Of a stretch of DNA of 64,000 bases, positions 47,768-57,251 are shown piece by piece. Position 1 is the first letter of the stretch; each line of letters opens with the position of its first letter. The stretch covers positions 1 to 64,000 of the forward strand of contig NZ_JAHLPR010000038.1 in NCBI RefSeq assembly GCF_018918005.1, in the 5' to 3' direction. Below the pieces are notes generated by a model that did no database searches, was not told the DNA's origin, and saw only the letters and a program-made list of their open reading frames with translations. Position numbers and translations under genes: made by a program. Source of the stretch: Paenibacillus sp. MSJ-34. Lineage in GTDB: Bacteria; Bacillota; Bacilli; Paenibacillales; Paenibacillaceae.

Positions 47768-48180
47768 GCCCGTCTTGGTCATTTACTGATGCCCCTTTTG
47801 CCGATATCCCTCTCAATCAGGGAAGCAGAAGGACGAATCATAAGTCTGTTGAACACCCAATTGGACAAAAGCAATATCTCTGCAAAACAAATCTACCGTT
47901 AAATGGAATTTTTAGTCAAAATCCGACGGGTTCTAAAGGGTTATTATTCGTTGAGAAATTCAAGCAGTTGTCGATAGTTTGACGGAAAAAACGGCTTTCT
48001 GAATGAGGGGGATTTCGACAAAAGGCCGCAGACGCTTATGCTCCATACAACGCTAATGCCAGTTCCCCCTTAACCTGCCGATCTTCCTTAATCCAAACAG
48101 TTCAATTTCTTGGCATGGCAGCAGTACAAGCTGTATGGAGTACAACATGTCGAGGGATCAACAAGCGGATTGGACAGCCA

Positions 48181-48315
48181 TGTTGTATTCTGTACAACAA
48201 AAATGCCAATAAAATCGCAAAATAGCCCGCTCCGCCCCCAAAATGTTGTAAAAATTGCAACAATGACAGCATGATCGTACGGAGAGAATGCAAAATGTTG
48301 TATTTATTACAACAT
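48181..48315. repeat. Array of three TGTTGTA-N5-TACAACA palindromes
   Basis: Perfect or near-perfect dyads at 48181-48199 (TTCTG spacer), 48244-48262 (AAAAT spacer; one mismatch) and 48295-48315 (TTTAT spacer, extended arms ATGTTGTA/TACAACAT). A further half-site, TACAACATG, is at 48141. All have 5-base spacers. Confidence 0.8.
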
Positions 48316-48398
48316 GGATCCCCGCCCCGTTTTCGCAGGCAGGCTATCATTTCCCCCATCTAGTGAACGAATGCTTGCGAGAGAACCTCCCAACGAGC

Positions 48399-48424
48399 AA
48401 AAGACGACCGCTCAAGCAGTCGTC
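48399..48424 (-). terminator. Terminator of transketolase / catabolic operon
   Basis: Minus-strand GACGACTGCT...AGCGGTCGTC hairpin followed by TTTTGC, about 70 bases past the transketolase stop. Confidence 0.75.
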
Positions 48425-48492
48425 CTCGCTAAGATCGCCGCGGTACGGCGCGCCCTGTTCCTAGGTTCCGCCAGGCCAAGCCGCGAGCCTCT

Positions 48493-50520
48493 TTATTTCC
48501 CGTGGCAATACGACGCAATGCGCCGCGCCACTTGATCGGCCGTAAAGCCGTACTCGGCCATGATCCGCTCTCCCGGCGCGGACGCGCCGAACCGGTCGAT
48601 GCCGATCTTCAATCCGTCCCGGCCGACATATCGTTCCCAGCCGAGCGTATGCCCCATCTCGATCGATACCCGCTTCTCAATATACGGCGGAAACACTTCG
48701 TCCCGGTACGAACGGTCTTGCCGTTCGAACAGCTCCCAGCTCGGCATGCTGACCACGCGCACAGCCGTCCCTTCGGCCTCAAGCCGCTCCTGCGCTTCCA
48801 GCGCCAGCGAAACCTCGGAACCGGTCGCGACGAGAAGCAGTTCCGGCCGATCCGCAATACGCGTGTCGGACAATACGTAAGCGCCGCGCGACACATGCGT
48901 CTCCGCCAGTGCGGACGTTTGGGCCAGCGTCGGCAGCCCTTGCCGGGTCAGCACGATGGAGACGGGCCCTTCCCGATGTTCCATCGCGTACCGGTAGGCG
49001 GCCACCGTTTCGTTCGCATCGGCCGGCCGGAATACGGTCATGTTGGGAATGCTCCGCAGCGCGACCAACTGCTCGATCGGCTGGTGCGTCGGCCCGTCTT
49101 CCCCGACGGCGATGCTGTCGTGCGTCAGCACATACAGCACCGGCTGTCCCATTAAGGCAGACAATCGCATCGCCGGCTTCAAGTAATCGGAGAACACGAA
49201 GAACGTCCCGCCGTAAACGCGCAATCCTCCATGCAAGGACATGCCGTTCAGAATGGCGCCCATAGCGAATTCCCGTACGCCAAACCACAGATTTCTGCCT
49301 GCATAGTTTCCCGCCTGGAAGGCAGCCTCGCCTTTCAGCGCCGTTTTGTTGGAAGAAGCCAAATCCGCGGATCCGCCCAAGAAATAAGGCACCGCCCCGG
49401 CGATCGCATTCAATACTTGCCCGGATACGTCGCGTGTCGCTTTCTTGCCGTCGCTTTCGCCGTAGGCAGGCAAAGCCCGCTCCCAGTTGTCCGGCAATTC
49501 GCCCCGGATCGCCAGCTTGAGCCGCTCCGCGTCCGCGGGATAGGCAGCCGCGTACCGTTGCCGCAATTGCTCCCACTCGCGTTCGGAAGCTTCTCCCGCA
49601 GCTTTGCGCTCCGCGAAATGCCGGCGCACCTCTTCCGGCACCTCAAAGCCGGCGTAAGGCCAGTCGTACTCCCGCCTTACCATTTCCAGCTCCGCCGCGC
49701 CAAGCGGCGCTCCGTGCGCGTCGGATTTGCCGCCCTTGTTCGGACTGCCGTACCCGATCACCGTCTTCACCTCGATCAGCGTCGGCCGGGACTGTTCCCG
49801 AACGGCCGTGCGCAGCGCTTGGTCCAACGCTTCCAAATCGTTGCCGTCCTCTACCCGCAGCACTTGCCAGCCGTAAGCCTCAAACCGCCCTCCGACCTGC
49901 TCGGTGAAAGCCATACTCGTCTCGCCGTCGAGACAAATATCGTTCGAGTCGTACAGGACGATCAGCCGCCCCAAGCCTAAATGGCCGGCAAGCGACGCGG
50001 CTTCCGCCGATACGCCTTCCATCAGGTCGCCGTCCCCGCACAGGCAATAAGTATAATGGTCGATAATGTCCAGATCTTCCTTATTAAATACAGCCGCCAT
50101 ATGCCGTTCGGCCATGGCCATGCCAACCGCCATTGCGAACCCTTGGCCGAGCGGTCCCGTCGTCGCTTCGACGCCGGGGGTATGCCCGAATTCCGGATGG
50201 CCCGGCGTGCGGCTGCCCCATTGGCGGAACTGCTGCAGCTCCTCTAGCGGCAGGTCGTACCCGCTTAGATGCAGCAAGCTGTACAGCAGCATCGAGCCGT
50301 GTCCCGCCGACAGAATAAACCGGTCGCGGTTGAACCATTGCGGATTGGCCGGGTTATGTTTCATGATGCGGTTCCACAATACATACGCCATCGGCGCGGC
50401 CCCCATCGGCAGTCCGGGATGGCCGGAGTTCGCCCGTTCGATCCCTTCTACGGCCAGCATGCGTATCGCATTGACGGATAGCCGTTCGATGGAAGGGCGG
50501 ACCTTATTCGCATGAGTCAT
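48493..50520 (-). CDS. tkt: Transketolase
   Basis: The 675-residue thiamine-diphosphate enzyme transfers C2 units between sugar phosphates. It has [40 protein letters not shown], the ThDP motif [20 protein letters not shown] and the C-terminal-half [20 protein letters not shown]. It is full length, so not the split AptA/AptB or SqwGH type. AAGGAGG precedes the ATG. As the last gene of the locus it can convert erythrose 4-phosphate to fructose 6-phosphate plus glyceraldehyde 3-phosphate. It is probably an extra copy dedicated to this pathway. Confidence 0.95.
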   Translation of the reverse strand: MTHANKVRPSIERLSVNAIRMLAVEGIERANSGHPGLPMGAAPMAYVLWNRIMKHNPANPQWFNRDRFILSAGHGSMLLYSLLHLSGYDLPLEELQQFRQWGSRTPGHPEFGHTPGVEATTGPLGQGFAMAVGMAMAERHMAAVFNKEDLDIIDHYTYCLCGDGDLMEGVSAEAASLAGHLGLGRLIVLYDSNDICLDGETSMAFTEQVGGRFEAYGWQVLRVEDGNDLEALDQALRTAVREQSRPTLIEVKTVIGYGSPNKGGKSDAHGAPLGAAELEMVRREYDWPYAGFEVPEEVRRHFAERKAAGEASEREWEQLRQRYAAAYPADAERLKLAIRGELPDNWERALPAYGESDGKKATRDVSGQVLNAIAGAVPYFLGGSADLASSNKTALKGEAAFQAGNYAGRNLWFGVREFAMGAILNGMSLHGGLRVYGGTFFVFSDYLKPAMRLSALMGQPVLYVLTHDSIAVGEDGPTHQPIEQLVALRSIPNMTVFRPADANETVAAYRYAMEHREGPVSIVLTRQGLPTLAQTSALAETHVSRGAYVLSDTRIADRPELLLVATGSEVSLALEAQERLEAEGTAVRVVSMPSWELFERQDRSYRDEVFPPYIEKRVSIEMGHTLGWERYVGRDGLKIGIDRFGASAPGERIMAEYGFTADQVARRIASYCHGK

Positions 50521-50550
50521 ACCTATCTCCTCCTTATCCTTTATGACGTG

Positions 50551-51198
50551 CTATTGCTGAGGGACCTTCTTCCAATCCTCGAGAAATTTCGCAATGCCGG
50601 CATCCGTCAACGGATGCTTCCATAAGGAAGGCAGGAGAGAGCCCGGAATCGTCGCGATATCCGCTCCGGCCGTTGCGGCTTGCTGCAAATGAATGATGTT
50701 GCGCACGCTCGCCACGATAATTTCCGTTTGCATGCCGTAATTGCGCATAACGGTCTGCAAATCGCGCACCAATTGGATTCCTTCGATCCCGGTATCGTCC
50801 AAGCGGCCGACAAAAGGGCTGATATAAGTCGCGCCCGCCTTCGCGGCCATTAATCCTTGCGCTACCGTAAAGACTAGCGTTACGTTCGTTTTGATGCCTT
50901 TCTGCGCCAAGTGATACGTCGCTTCAAGCCCTTGCTCGGTCAGCGGCAGCTTAATGACGACATTCGGCGCCCATTGCGCGATTTCCTCGGCTTCCCGGAT
51001 CATTTCCTCCGTCGTCAACCCGATCACTTCGGCGCTGACGGGACCGTCAACCAGACGGCAAATGCTTTGAATCAGCTCTTGAAAAGGCTTGCCTTCCTTC
51101 GCGATTAGACTCGGATTGGTCGTTACTCCGTCTACCAAACCCAGCTTGTGAATTCTGCGAATTTCCTCAATATTGGCCGTGTCGATAAAAAATTTCAT
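50551..51198 (-). CDS. tal: Transaldolase (TalC/Fsa family)
   Basis: The 215-residue short transaldolase has [39 protein letters not shown], the Schiff-base lysine segment [15 protein letters not shown], and [17 protein letters not shown]. The Phe in SPFVGRLDD is characteristic of true transaldolases; fructose-6-phosphate aldolases have Tyr (family knowledge). It would move a dihydroxyacetone unit from fructose 6-phosphate to erythrose 4-phosphate. It lies 30 bp upstream of tkt. Confidence 0.93.
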   Translation of the reverse strand: MKFFIDTANIEEIRRIHKLGLVDGVTTNPSLIAKEGKPFQELIQSICRLVDGPVSAEVIGLTTEEMIREAEEIAQWAPNVVIKLPLTEQGLEATYHLAQKGIKTNVTLVFTVAQGLMAAKAGATYISPFVGRLDDTGIEGIQLVRDLQTVMRNYGMQTEIIVASVRNIIHLQQAATAGADIATIPGSLLPSLWKHPLTDAGIAKFLEDWKKVPQQ

Positions 51199-51249
51199 TC
51201 ATCCTTGCTCCCTTCCCTAGAATTTAGCCGATATGCCGAGCGTAAACCG

Positions 51250-52038
51250 TTACGTGCCGCGAACATAAGCTTGCACGTCGTTCAATATGGCCCGGAAGCT
51301 TTCCATATTCCAAGCCGAACGCCCGATGAACAGGCCGGTGACGTCTTCATAGCGCAAATAGCTCATCGCATTATCCTGATTTACGCTTCCCCCGTATAGA
51401 ACCGGAATGCGGTATCCGGCATCCCCGAACCGTTCCGCCAGAAATTCGCGAATGCGGCGATGAACCTGCGCCACAGCTTCCGGTTCCGCCGGAACGCCCG
51501 CCGCACCGATCGACCAAACCGGTTCGTACGCGATCAGCAAACGTTCCGCCGAAGCGGCGGATACGCCGTGCAGACCGATTTTCAATTGGCTGAAGATCGT
51601 CTCAAGCGTAACGCCCGCTTCTTTTTGCCGAATATTTTCTCCGATGCATACAAGCGGCCTCATCCGATATTTCAAAGCGGCATGCACCTTTTTGTTAATA
51701 TCCCAGTCGTTCTCGTTATAATATTGCCGCCGTTCCGAATGGCCTAATTCCACAAGATCCAAACCGATCTCCGCCAACATCGCCGGGGAGATTTCCCCCG
51801 TATATGCGCCTTCGTCCGCCCAATGCATATTTTGGGCGCCCAGCATCACCCGTCCGCCGCGCAATACTTCCTTAATCGGCCATAACGACGTATAGGGGGG
51901 AATGATGAACAGTTCGACGATCGGATCGAGCCGGTTCTCTCTCGACCATTGGAGCAATTCCGCCGTATACCCTAACCCTTCGGCTAGCGATTTATGCATT
52001 TTCCAATTGGTTCCGATCCAGACCCGTTCTTTATTCAT
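51250..52038 (-). CDS. Triose-phosphate-isomerase homologue, candidate erythrulose-phosphate isomerase
   Basis: The 262-residue TIM-barrel enzyme keeps the TPI catalytic residues: Lys in WIGTNWKMHKSLAEG, His in VELGHSERRQYY and Glu in IAYEPVWSIGAAG. The KMH in place of the canonical KMN, the PAEPEA loop and the overall divergence are like the EryH/DerI/LerI group that isomerises L-erythrulose 1-phosphate (or D-erythrulose 4-phosphate) rather than dihydroxyacetone phosphate. This assignment is inferred from context and subfamily resemblance. It overlaps the end of the dhaL gene upstream by eight bases, so expression is coupled. Confidence 0.85.
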   Translation of the reverse strand: MNKERVWIGTNWKMHKSLAEGLGYTAELLQWSRENRLDPIVELFIIPPYTSLWPIKEVLRGGRVMLGAQNMHWADEGAYTGEISPAMLAEIGLDLVELGHSERRQYYNENDWDINKKVHAALKYRMRPLVCIGENIRQKEAGVTLETIFSQLKIGLHGVSAASAERLLIAYEPVWSIGAAGVPAEPEAVAQVHRRIREFLAERFGDAGYRIPVLYGGSVNQDNAMSYLRYEDVTGLFIGRSAWNMESFRAILNDVQAYVRGT

Positions 52039-52684
52039 GAACGAGAGCTCCTTCCACCCATTCGCGCATCGTCTTCATCATAATCCAGACGGTCGTCGCG
52101 CCGGCATCCCGATAACCGATCGCCCGCTCTCCGAGCGATTTGGCCCGTCCGAACTTCGCCGGAATCGATTTCGTATTCTCCACGCCTTGCGCCGCGGCTT
52201 CCTCGGCCTCTTTGAGCCCTTCCGCCAACGATTTGGACGCTTGAACGGCCGCGCGCAGCGCTTCCACCGCAGGTTGGAGCGCATCGATCATCGTTTTGTC
52301 GCCGAGCTCCGCTTTTCCCCGCACTTTAATGGCGGTCAACGCCCGCCCCCAAATATAAGCGATGGTGGACAAATCCAACTCCTTCATCGGATCGAGCCCT
52401 TTGACGCCTCCCATGAACATCGTGCCGAAGATAACGCCGGAAGCGCCGCCCATCGACTTGATCATGGACATGCCTGTCGTTTGAAAGATTTCGTTGACGG
52501 AGGACCATTGCTTATTGCGAAGTTCCTCGCTTGCCGCCGTGAAGCCGATCGACATGCCGATGCCGTGATCGCCGTCGCCGATTTGGCTGTCGATTTCCGT
52601 CAACAGTTCCTTGCTGCCGATCACCGCTTCCGCTACCTTCAAGAACATATCCCGGGTCTGATCAATGCTTAACGTTTGTACCAT
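52031..52684 (-). CDS. dhaL: DhaL-domain kinase subunit, copy 2
   Basis: The 217-residue protein is a complete DhaL (nucleotide-binding) domain: LLTEIDSQIGDGDHGIGMSI with the Asp ligands for Mg-ADP/ATP, SMGGASGVIFGTMFMGG, and SLGERAIGYRDAGATTVWIM. DhaL supplies the phosphoryl donor site for DhaK. It is 39 bp after the first dhaL and shares about a third to a half of its residues with it by eye, so it is an old duplication or an independent acquisition. It overlaps the TIM homologue. Confidence 0.92.
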   Translation of the reverse strand: MVQTLSIDQTRDMFLKVAEAVIGSKELLTEIDSQIGDGDHGIGMSIGFTAASEELRNKQWSSVNEIFQTTGMSMIKSMGGASGVIFGTMFMGGVKGLDPMKELDLSTIAYIWGRALTAIKVRGKAELGDKTMIDALQPAVEALRAAVQASKSLAEGLKEAEEAAAQGVENTKSIPAKFGRAKSLGERAIGYRDAGATTVWIMMKTMREWVEGALVHE

Positions 52685-52723
52685 CCATGCTAACCTCCCA
52701 TCTTCGACTTGAAATCCCCTTCC

Positions 52724-53365
52724 TTATTTCGCAAAATTTTTCAAGCCTTCAAAAAAGGTAGATAAAATCATATATGCCGAGACGGCCCCCGGATCCATAT
52801 GACCTATTGATCTTTCACCCAATCGACTGGAGCGCCCTTTCTTGGATAATAATTCCGCGGTTTGCTTCATCCCCGTTTCTCCCGCCTTGACTGCGGCTTC
52901 AAAACTGGAAATGACATCATTTCCTTCATTCCTGGCTTTAGTCAACGCTTCAACGGCAGGAATCCACGTATCTATCATTGTCTTGTCTCCGATTTCGGCT
53001 TTCCCGCGTTCCCGAATTCCTTCGACAGCCGCGACCCAAAATTGAACGATATCTTCTTCGTCAAGCTGCTTTTTCCCTTGCAACTGAGCCCCTCCCCTTA
53101 AAAAGGCAGTAGCATACAAAGGTCCGACAGATGAACCTACCGCGTTCAAAAAGGACATCGCCATATCCCTGCATAATTGTGCAAAGTCCGATTCCTGGGC
53201 TTGATCAAGCGTTTGAACAATGGCCTTCCAGCCGATCGACATCGTTACCCCGTGGTCTCCGTCTCCAAGAGCGCGATCCAATTCGGAGAGATAATCCTTT
53301 TCTTCTTCAATCCTTGCGGCAATCCGATAAAGCGTATACTTAAAGTCTTCGAATGAAAGATTCAT
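52724..53365 (-). CDS. dhaL: DhaL-domain kinase subunit, copy 1
   Basis: The 213-residue DhaL-domain protein has YLSELDRALGDGDHGVTMSI, AVGSSVGPLYATAFLRGG and RLGERSIGHMDPGAVSAYMI. It follows dhaK by 11 bp. No DhaM or other phosphotransferase protein is present in the window, so the kinase is probably ATP-dependent with DhaK and DhaL on separate chains. The reason for two DhaL genes is not clear. Confidence 0.92.
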   Translation of the reverse strand: MNLSFEDFKYTLYRIAARIEEEKDYLSELDRALGDGDHGVTMSIGWKAIVQTLDQAQESDFAQLCRDMAMSFLNAVGSSVGPLYATAFLRGGAQLQGKKQLDEEDIVQFWVAAVEGIRERGKAEIGDKTMIDTWIPAVEALTKARNEGNDVISSFEAAVKAGETGMKQTAELLSKKGRSSRLGERSIGHMDPGAVSAYMILSTFFEGLKNFAK

Positions 53366-53376
53366 ACGCGCACCTC

Positions 53377-54378
53377 CTATTTTTGTACGTACATCGGAGT
53401 ATCTACGGGATGATCGAGCATTTCGGCAAGTTCGTCATCCAACTTCATAAGAGAGACAGAGCATCCTCCCATCTCCAACGAAGTAACAAACTCGCCGACA
53501 AAAGAACGATGAATTTGAATTCCAAGTTCCCTTAATCGCTTTTCTACTCTGCGGAACAGTATGAACAGTTCCATATAAGTCGTCGAGCCCAATCCGTTGA
53601 CTAAAACGGCGACCCGGCTGCCTTGTTCTAAAGGCATATCGCCGATAATCCGGTTTAATAAATCATCCGCGACTTCGTCGGCAGTCTTGATGATTCCGCG
53701 TTCGACTCCCGGTTCTCCGTGAATGCCAAGACCGATCTCCATTTCGTCTTCCCCCAGCATAAAGCTCGGTTTTCCTGTATGAGGGATATAACAAGGAGCC
53801 AAGGCCACTCCCATCGTGCGTACACTTTCATTCGCTTTTCTGGCAACGCGTACGACTTCATCCAAAGAGAAACCTTTATCTGCCGCAGCCCCCGCCGCCT
53901 TAAACACCAGGAAACCGCCGGCAATTCCTCTGCGTTTCTCAGGTTCTTCCGATGATGCGGATGCGACGTCGTCAGTAACGCGAACCGTCTCCACCTTAAT
54001 TCCTTCAAATTCCGCAAGTTCTGCAGCCATATCGAAATTCATGCAATCCCCCGCATAATTTCCGTACATATAGATGACCCCGGCACCTTGGTGTACTGCT
54101 TTCGTCACTTCCAGGATCGGAGCTGGCGGCGGAGAAGCGAAAATGTTCCCTACCGGTACTCCGTCTACAAATCCTTCTCCAATAACCCCCATAAATGCAG
54201 GTTCGTGACCTGAACCCCCGCCGATTACAACACCGACTTTCCCTGATCGTCCTGACGCCGCTTTAACGACCGCTCTATTATTTTGCGGCAAGACTTTCAC
54301 ATATTGGGGATAAGCGGCGACATAACCTTCTATCATTTCGTCGACAACCGCTTCCGGAAGATTGATTAATTTTTTCAT
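53377..54378 (-). CDS. dhaK: DhaK-domain sugar kinase subunit (dihydroxyacetone/erythrulose kinase)
   Basis: The 333-residue protein has the substrate-binding DhaK fold: VVIGGGSGHEPAFMGVIGEG, FVDGVPVGNIFASPPPAPIL, YGNYAGDCMNFDMAAELAEF, and GLGIHGEPGVERGI with the His that binds the ketose covalently. DhaK proteins phosphorylate dihydroxyacetone; relatives in tetritol pathways (DerK/LerK) phosphorylate erythrulose. ATG at 54376-54378 has GAGGAG eight bases upstream. It sits between the ABC binding protein and two dhaL genes. Confidence 0.93.
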   Translation of the reverse strand: MKKLINLPEAVVDEMIEGYVAAYPQYVKVLPQNNRAVVKAASGRSGKVGVVIGGGSGHEPAFMGVIGEGFVDGVPVGNIFASPPPAPILEVTKAVHQGAGVIYMYGNYAGDCMNFDMAAELAEFEGIKVETVRVTDDVASASSEEPEKRRGIAGGFLVFKAAGAAADKGFSLDEVVRVARKANESVRTMGVALAPCYIPHTGKPSFMLGEDEMEIGLGIHGEPGVERGIIKTADEVADDLLNRIIGDMPLEQGSRVAVLVNGLGSTTYMELFILFRRVEKRLRELGIQIHRSFVGEFVTSLEMGGCSVSLMKLDDELAEMLDHPVDTPMYVQK

Positions 54379-54404
54379 CCGCTTCACTCCTCAAGAAAGA
54401 TATC

Positions 54405-55397
54405 TTATTTCAAAAATTGATCTAAATTCTCCGGCGTTACAAGCTGAAAGGGAATCCAGTACTCTTGCTCGATTTGTTTCCCTTTTAAATAGTCGACAGC
54501 TACTTCAATGGATTTTTCACCTTGACCCTTCGCATCTTGGAACACGGTTGCGTTCAATTTACCGTCTTTGACTGCTTTCAAAGCGTCGGAAATCGCATCT
54601 ACGCCAATCACCGGGATTTCATCGCGATTTTTGAAACCTTTCCCCTCCAGAGCTTGTACGGCGCCCAGTGCCATTTCGTCATTCTGACTCACGACGGCGT
54701 TAATCTGACCTTGAAAAGCTTGCATCCAGTTTTCCATGAGACTCAGACCTTCCGACCGGGACCAGTTAGCGGTTTTTTCAGCTAGTACTTTAATATCCGG
54801 ATATTTTTGCAAGACGTTATGAATGCCCTCTTTACGCTGCACTTGCGCAGAACTTCCGATCGGACCCTCCATAATAACAATGTTTCCTTTAGGCCCCATT
54901 TTCTCCACAATATAATTCATCTCTATTTCCCCGGCAGTAACGTCATTGGAACCGATATAAGATGTAAGCTTATCGCTGTTAACCCGCGTATTCACGCCAA
55001 ATACCGGTATTCCCGCTTTTACGGCTTTATCGACTGCAACACCCATGGCATCAACATCAACCGGTGAAAAAATAATCGCGTCGTATTTTTGTGAAATCAT
55101 ATTTTCAAACTGAGCAATTTGCGTGTTAACATCGTAATTACCGTCAAACACTTCAATGTCTACGCCCAGTTCTTTCGCTTTTTCTTTTTGGGCATCACTG
55201 ATCATCACCGTAAATTCGTTTTTTAAACCGTAATGGGTCACCCCAATTTTCAGCTTCCCGTCTTTTTGGCCCGTTCCTCCGTTATCCGGGTCTGTCGAGC
55301 CGCCCGATTCCTTGTTACCGGAAGCACATCCGGTTAAGACGAGGATCAAAGTCAAAATCATCATCAAAGTTGTCGTTGTAACGCTTCTCTTTTTCAT
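54405..55397 (-). CDS. Sugar ABC transporter substrate-binding lipoprotein (RbsB/Peripla_BP_4 type)
   Basis: The 330-residue lipoprotein has a signal peptide with lipobox LVLTGCAS, a Gly/Asn-rich linker, and a type-1 periplasmic-binding fold (ISDAQKEKAKELGVDIEVFD, QKYDAIIFSPVDVDAMGVAV, GIPVFGVNTRVNSDK, DEMALGAVQALEGKG). It delivers a sugar or polyol to the RbsA/RbsC-type transporter encoded just upstream, with the dehydrogenase gene between. Tetritol binding proteins of the M. smegmatis pathways belong to this family (recalled). Confidence 0.94.
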   Translation of the reverse strand: MKKRSVTTTTLMMILTLILVLTGCASGNKESGGSTDPDNGGTGQKDGKLKIGVTHYGLKNEFTVMISDAQKEKAKELGVDIEVFDGNYDVNTQIAQFENMISQKYDAIIFSPVDVDAMGVAVDKAVKAGIPVFGVNTRVNSDKLTSYIGSNDVTAGEIEMNYIVEKMGPKGNIVIMEGPIGSSAQVQRKEGIHNVLQKYPDIKVLAEKTANWSRSEGLSLMENWMQAFQGQINAVVSQNDEMALGAVQALEGKGFKNRDEIPVIGVDAISDALKAVKDGKLNATVFQDAKGQGEKSIEVAVDYLKGKQIEQEYWIPFQLVTPENLDQFLK

Positions 55398-55419
55398 GTT
55401 TCAAGTCCCCCCTATTAAA

Positions 55420-56193
55420 TTAATGAATGGTGTAACCGCCGTCGACTAAATACGTAGATCCGGTTGTAAATGCGGAAGCATCCGAAGCAAGCAGAACGGC
55501 AACGCCTCCTAATTCTTCCGGCTCGCCAAGCCGTTTCATCGGAACATAGTCCAAAACATGAGCCAACTCGCCTCCCTCTTCAAATATAGGTTTCGTCATC
55601 GCCGTCTTCATATAACCAGGGGCGATAGCGTTTACGCGAATATTATATTTAACCCACTCGGAAGCAAGGCATTTCGTCATCATGATGACGGCGGCCTTTG
55701 AAGCGTTATAAGCGCACTGCGCCTCCGTATTTGCGATGTAGCCTGACATCGATGCGATATTAATGATAGAGCCGCCGCCGGTTTTCATCATTTGCAGCCC
55801 TACATATTTAGAAACCAGATATACTCCATTGACGTTCACATCCATCGTTCGCTGCCATTCCGCCAACGTTTGCTTTTCCATTTCAATTTTTTGACAAATT
55901 CCAGCATTATTCAGGAGCACGTCTATTTTCCCGAATTCGACCGTCGATTTATCGACCATGCGTTGTACTTCTTCTTCTTTCGTGACGTCAACTTGCATTG
56001 CAAGCGTGGCTACACCGTATTGTTTTGCAATCTCATCGGCCGTTTGTCGAGCTATTGCGAGATTGACGTCTGCGATCACTACATTGGAACCGAAGGATGC
56101 GAAGGCTTGGGCCATAGCTTTGCCAAGCCCAACCGCTCCGCCGGTTACGATCGAAGTTTTGCCCGTAAGATCGAATAATTTTTTGTAATCCAT
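55420..56193 (-). CDS. SDR-family dehydrogenase, candidate tetritol dehydrogenase
   Basis: The 257-residue classical short-chain dehydrogenase has the Rossmann TGxxxGxG motif (IVTGGAVGLGKAMAQAFASF), NNAG (LLNNAGICQKI), active-site Ser in IINIASMSGYI and Tyr/Lys in CAYNASKAAVIMM. It would oxidise a polyol to a ketose with NAD(P). Placement between transporter and kinase genes suggests oxidation of an imported C4 polyol such as threitol or erythritol to erythrulose; substrate is inferred. Confidence 0.9.
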   Translation of the reverse strand: MDYKKLFDLTGKTSIVTGGAVGLGKAMAQAFASFGSNVVIADVNLAIARQTADEIAKQYGVATLAMQVDVTKEEEVQRMVDKSTVEFGKIDVLLNNAGICQKIEMEKQTLAEWQRTMDVNVNGVYLVSKYVGLQMMKTGGGSIINIASMSGYIANTEAQCAYNASKAAVIMMTKCLASEWVKYNIRVNAIAPGYMKTAMTKPIFEEGGELAHVLDYVPMKRLGEPEELGGVAVLLASDASAFTTGSTYLVDGGYTIH

Positions 56194-56246
56194 GTTGTAA
56201 AACTCCCTTCAAGTCTATTTGTTTGTAAATCTTTTTTATTTCCTAG

Positions 56247-57251
56247 CTATGCCCGGCTCGTTTTGTTGGATTTGCCGTCAAGCATAACTGCTACAGCGAT
56301 AATCAAACCTTTGATGATCAATTGATAATACGAGGAAACATTCAATAAATCCAAACCGTTATTGATGACTCCAATGAGCAGCACGCCTACGAGCGTCCCC
56401 CACAATCTTCCCTTTCCTCCGTTCAGGCTTGTTCCGCCGATAACTACTGCTGCAATAGCGTCCAATTCATAGGAGGTTCCAGCTTGCGGAAGCCCGGAGG
56501 TAACCCGGGATGTCAGCACAATCCCTGCCAATCCGGCCAGAAAACCGCTGACCGTATACACGAATAATTTGACCCTTTTGATGTTCACGCCGGATATAAT
56601 TGCCGCTTCCTCATTACCGCCAACAGCATAGATATATCTGCCTATTTTGGTTCGATATAAAATGATTGTACTGATGATAAAGACAGCCAGGAGCAATATG
56701 ACAGGAAAGGGTATGCCCAAAATATCTCCTCCCCCGATGAATTGGAATCCCTCCGATAAATTCGGTATCGGCCGCCCGTCGCTATATACGAATGTCAATC
56801 CTCTCGCAGCGCTCATCATTCCTAAAGTGACGATAAACGGCGCAACATTCCATTTGGCTATAACGAACCCATTGATTAAACCAAGTGCCGCTCCGGCCAA
56901 TAATCCGAAGAAGACGCAAACCATTACCGGATAAGCTCCGCCTTGCGCTAAACTTGCCGCAATTACTCCGGAGAAGGCCAGGATCGAACCGACCGACAAG
57001 TCGATTCCCTTTGTCAAAATAACAAAGGTTACTCCAATGGCCAACAAACCGTTAATTGAAATTTGACGCAGCACGTTCATTATGTTATCGAAAGTTAGAA
57101 ATACAGGACTTATCACGGACAAAATTAGAAAAATAAGAATTAATGCGACAAGTATGCCGTACTCCGACATGAACAACTTTATATTTGAAGCGCTTTGTCT
57201 CATTGCAGTTTTAGAGTTATTCGCCGCACCGATGTTATCTGATAACGCCAT
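56247..57251 (-). CDS. Ribose-type ABC transporter permease
   Basis: The 334-residue RbsC-family permease has about ten membrane segments and the characteristic GITFVILTKGIDLSVGSILA-like segment (here GVTFVILTKGIDLSVGSILA) and GGNEEAAIISGVNIKRVKLF coupling loop. ATG at 57249-57251 overlaps the end of the ATPase gene by 17 bases and has GAGGGGG upstream, so the two are translationally coupled. Confidence 0.94.
   Translation of the reverse strand: MALSDNIGAANNSKTAMRQSASNIKLFMSEYGILVALILIFLILSVISPVFLTFDNIMNVLRQISINGLLAIGVTFVILTKGIDLSVGSILAFSGVIAASLAQGGAYPVMVCVFFGLLAGAALGLINGFVIAKWNVAPFIVTLGMMSAARGLTFVYSDGRPIPNLSEGFQFIGGGDILGIPFPVILLLAVFIISTIILYRTKIGRYIYAVGGNEEAAIISGVNIKRVKLFVYTVSGFLAGLAGIVLTSRVTSGLPQAGTSYELDAIAAVVIGGTSLNGGKGRLWGTLVGVLLIGVINNGLDLLNVSSYYQLIIKGLIIAVAVMLDGKSNKTSRA

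Larger units (their letters stand above)
47768..48492. other. 725-bp intergenic region before transketolase
   Basis: No gene is seen. The right part holds a cluster of TGTTGTA-N5-TACAACA palindromes (listed separately) and the transketolase terminator. The left part (47768-48060) is featureless to me. Confidence 0.6.

Noticed and set aside
48493-51198. Reading tkt/tal as a sulfoquinovose (sulfo-TK or sulfo-TAL) or apiose pathway
   Set aside because: No sulfoquinovose isomerase, sulfolactaldehyde enzyme, GH31 sulfoquinovosidase, apulose kinase or split transketolase is present; DhaK/DhaL with TPI and RpiB homologues fits C4 ketose metabolism better.
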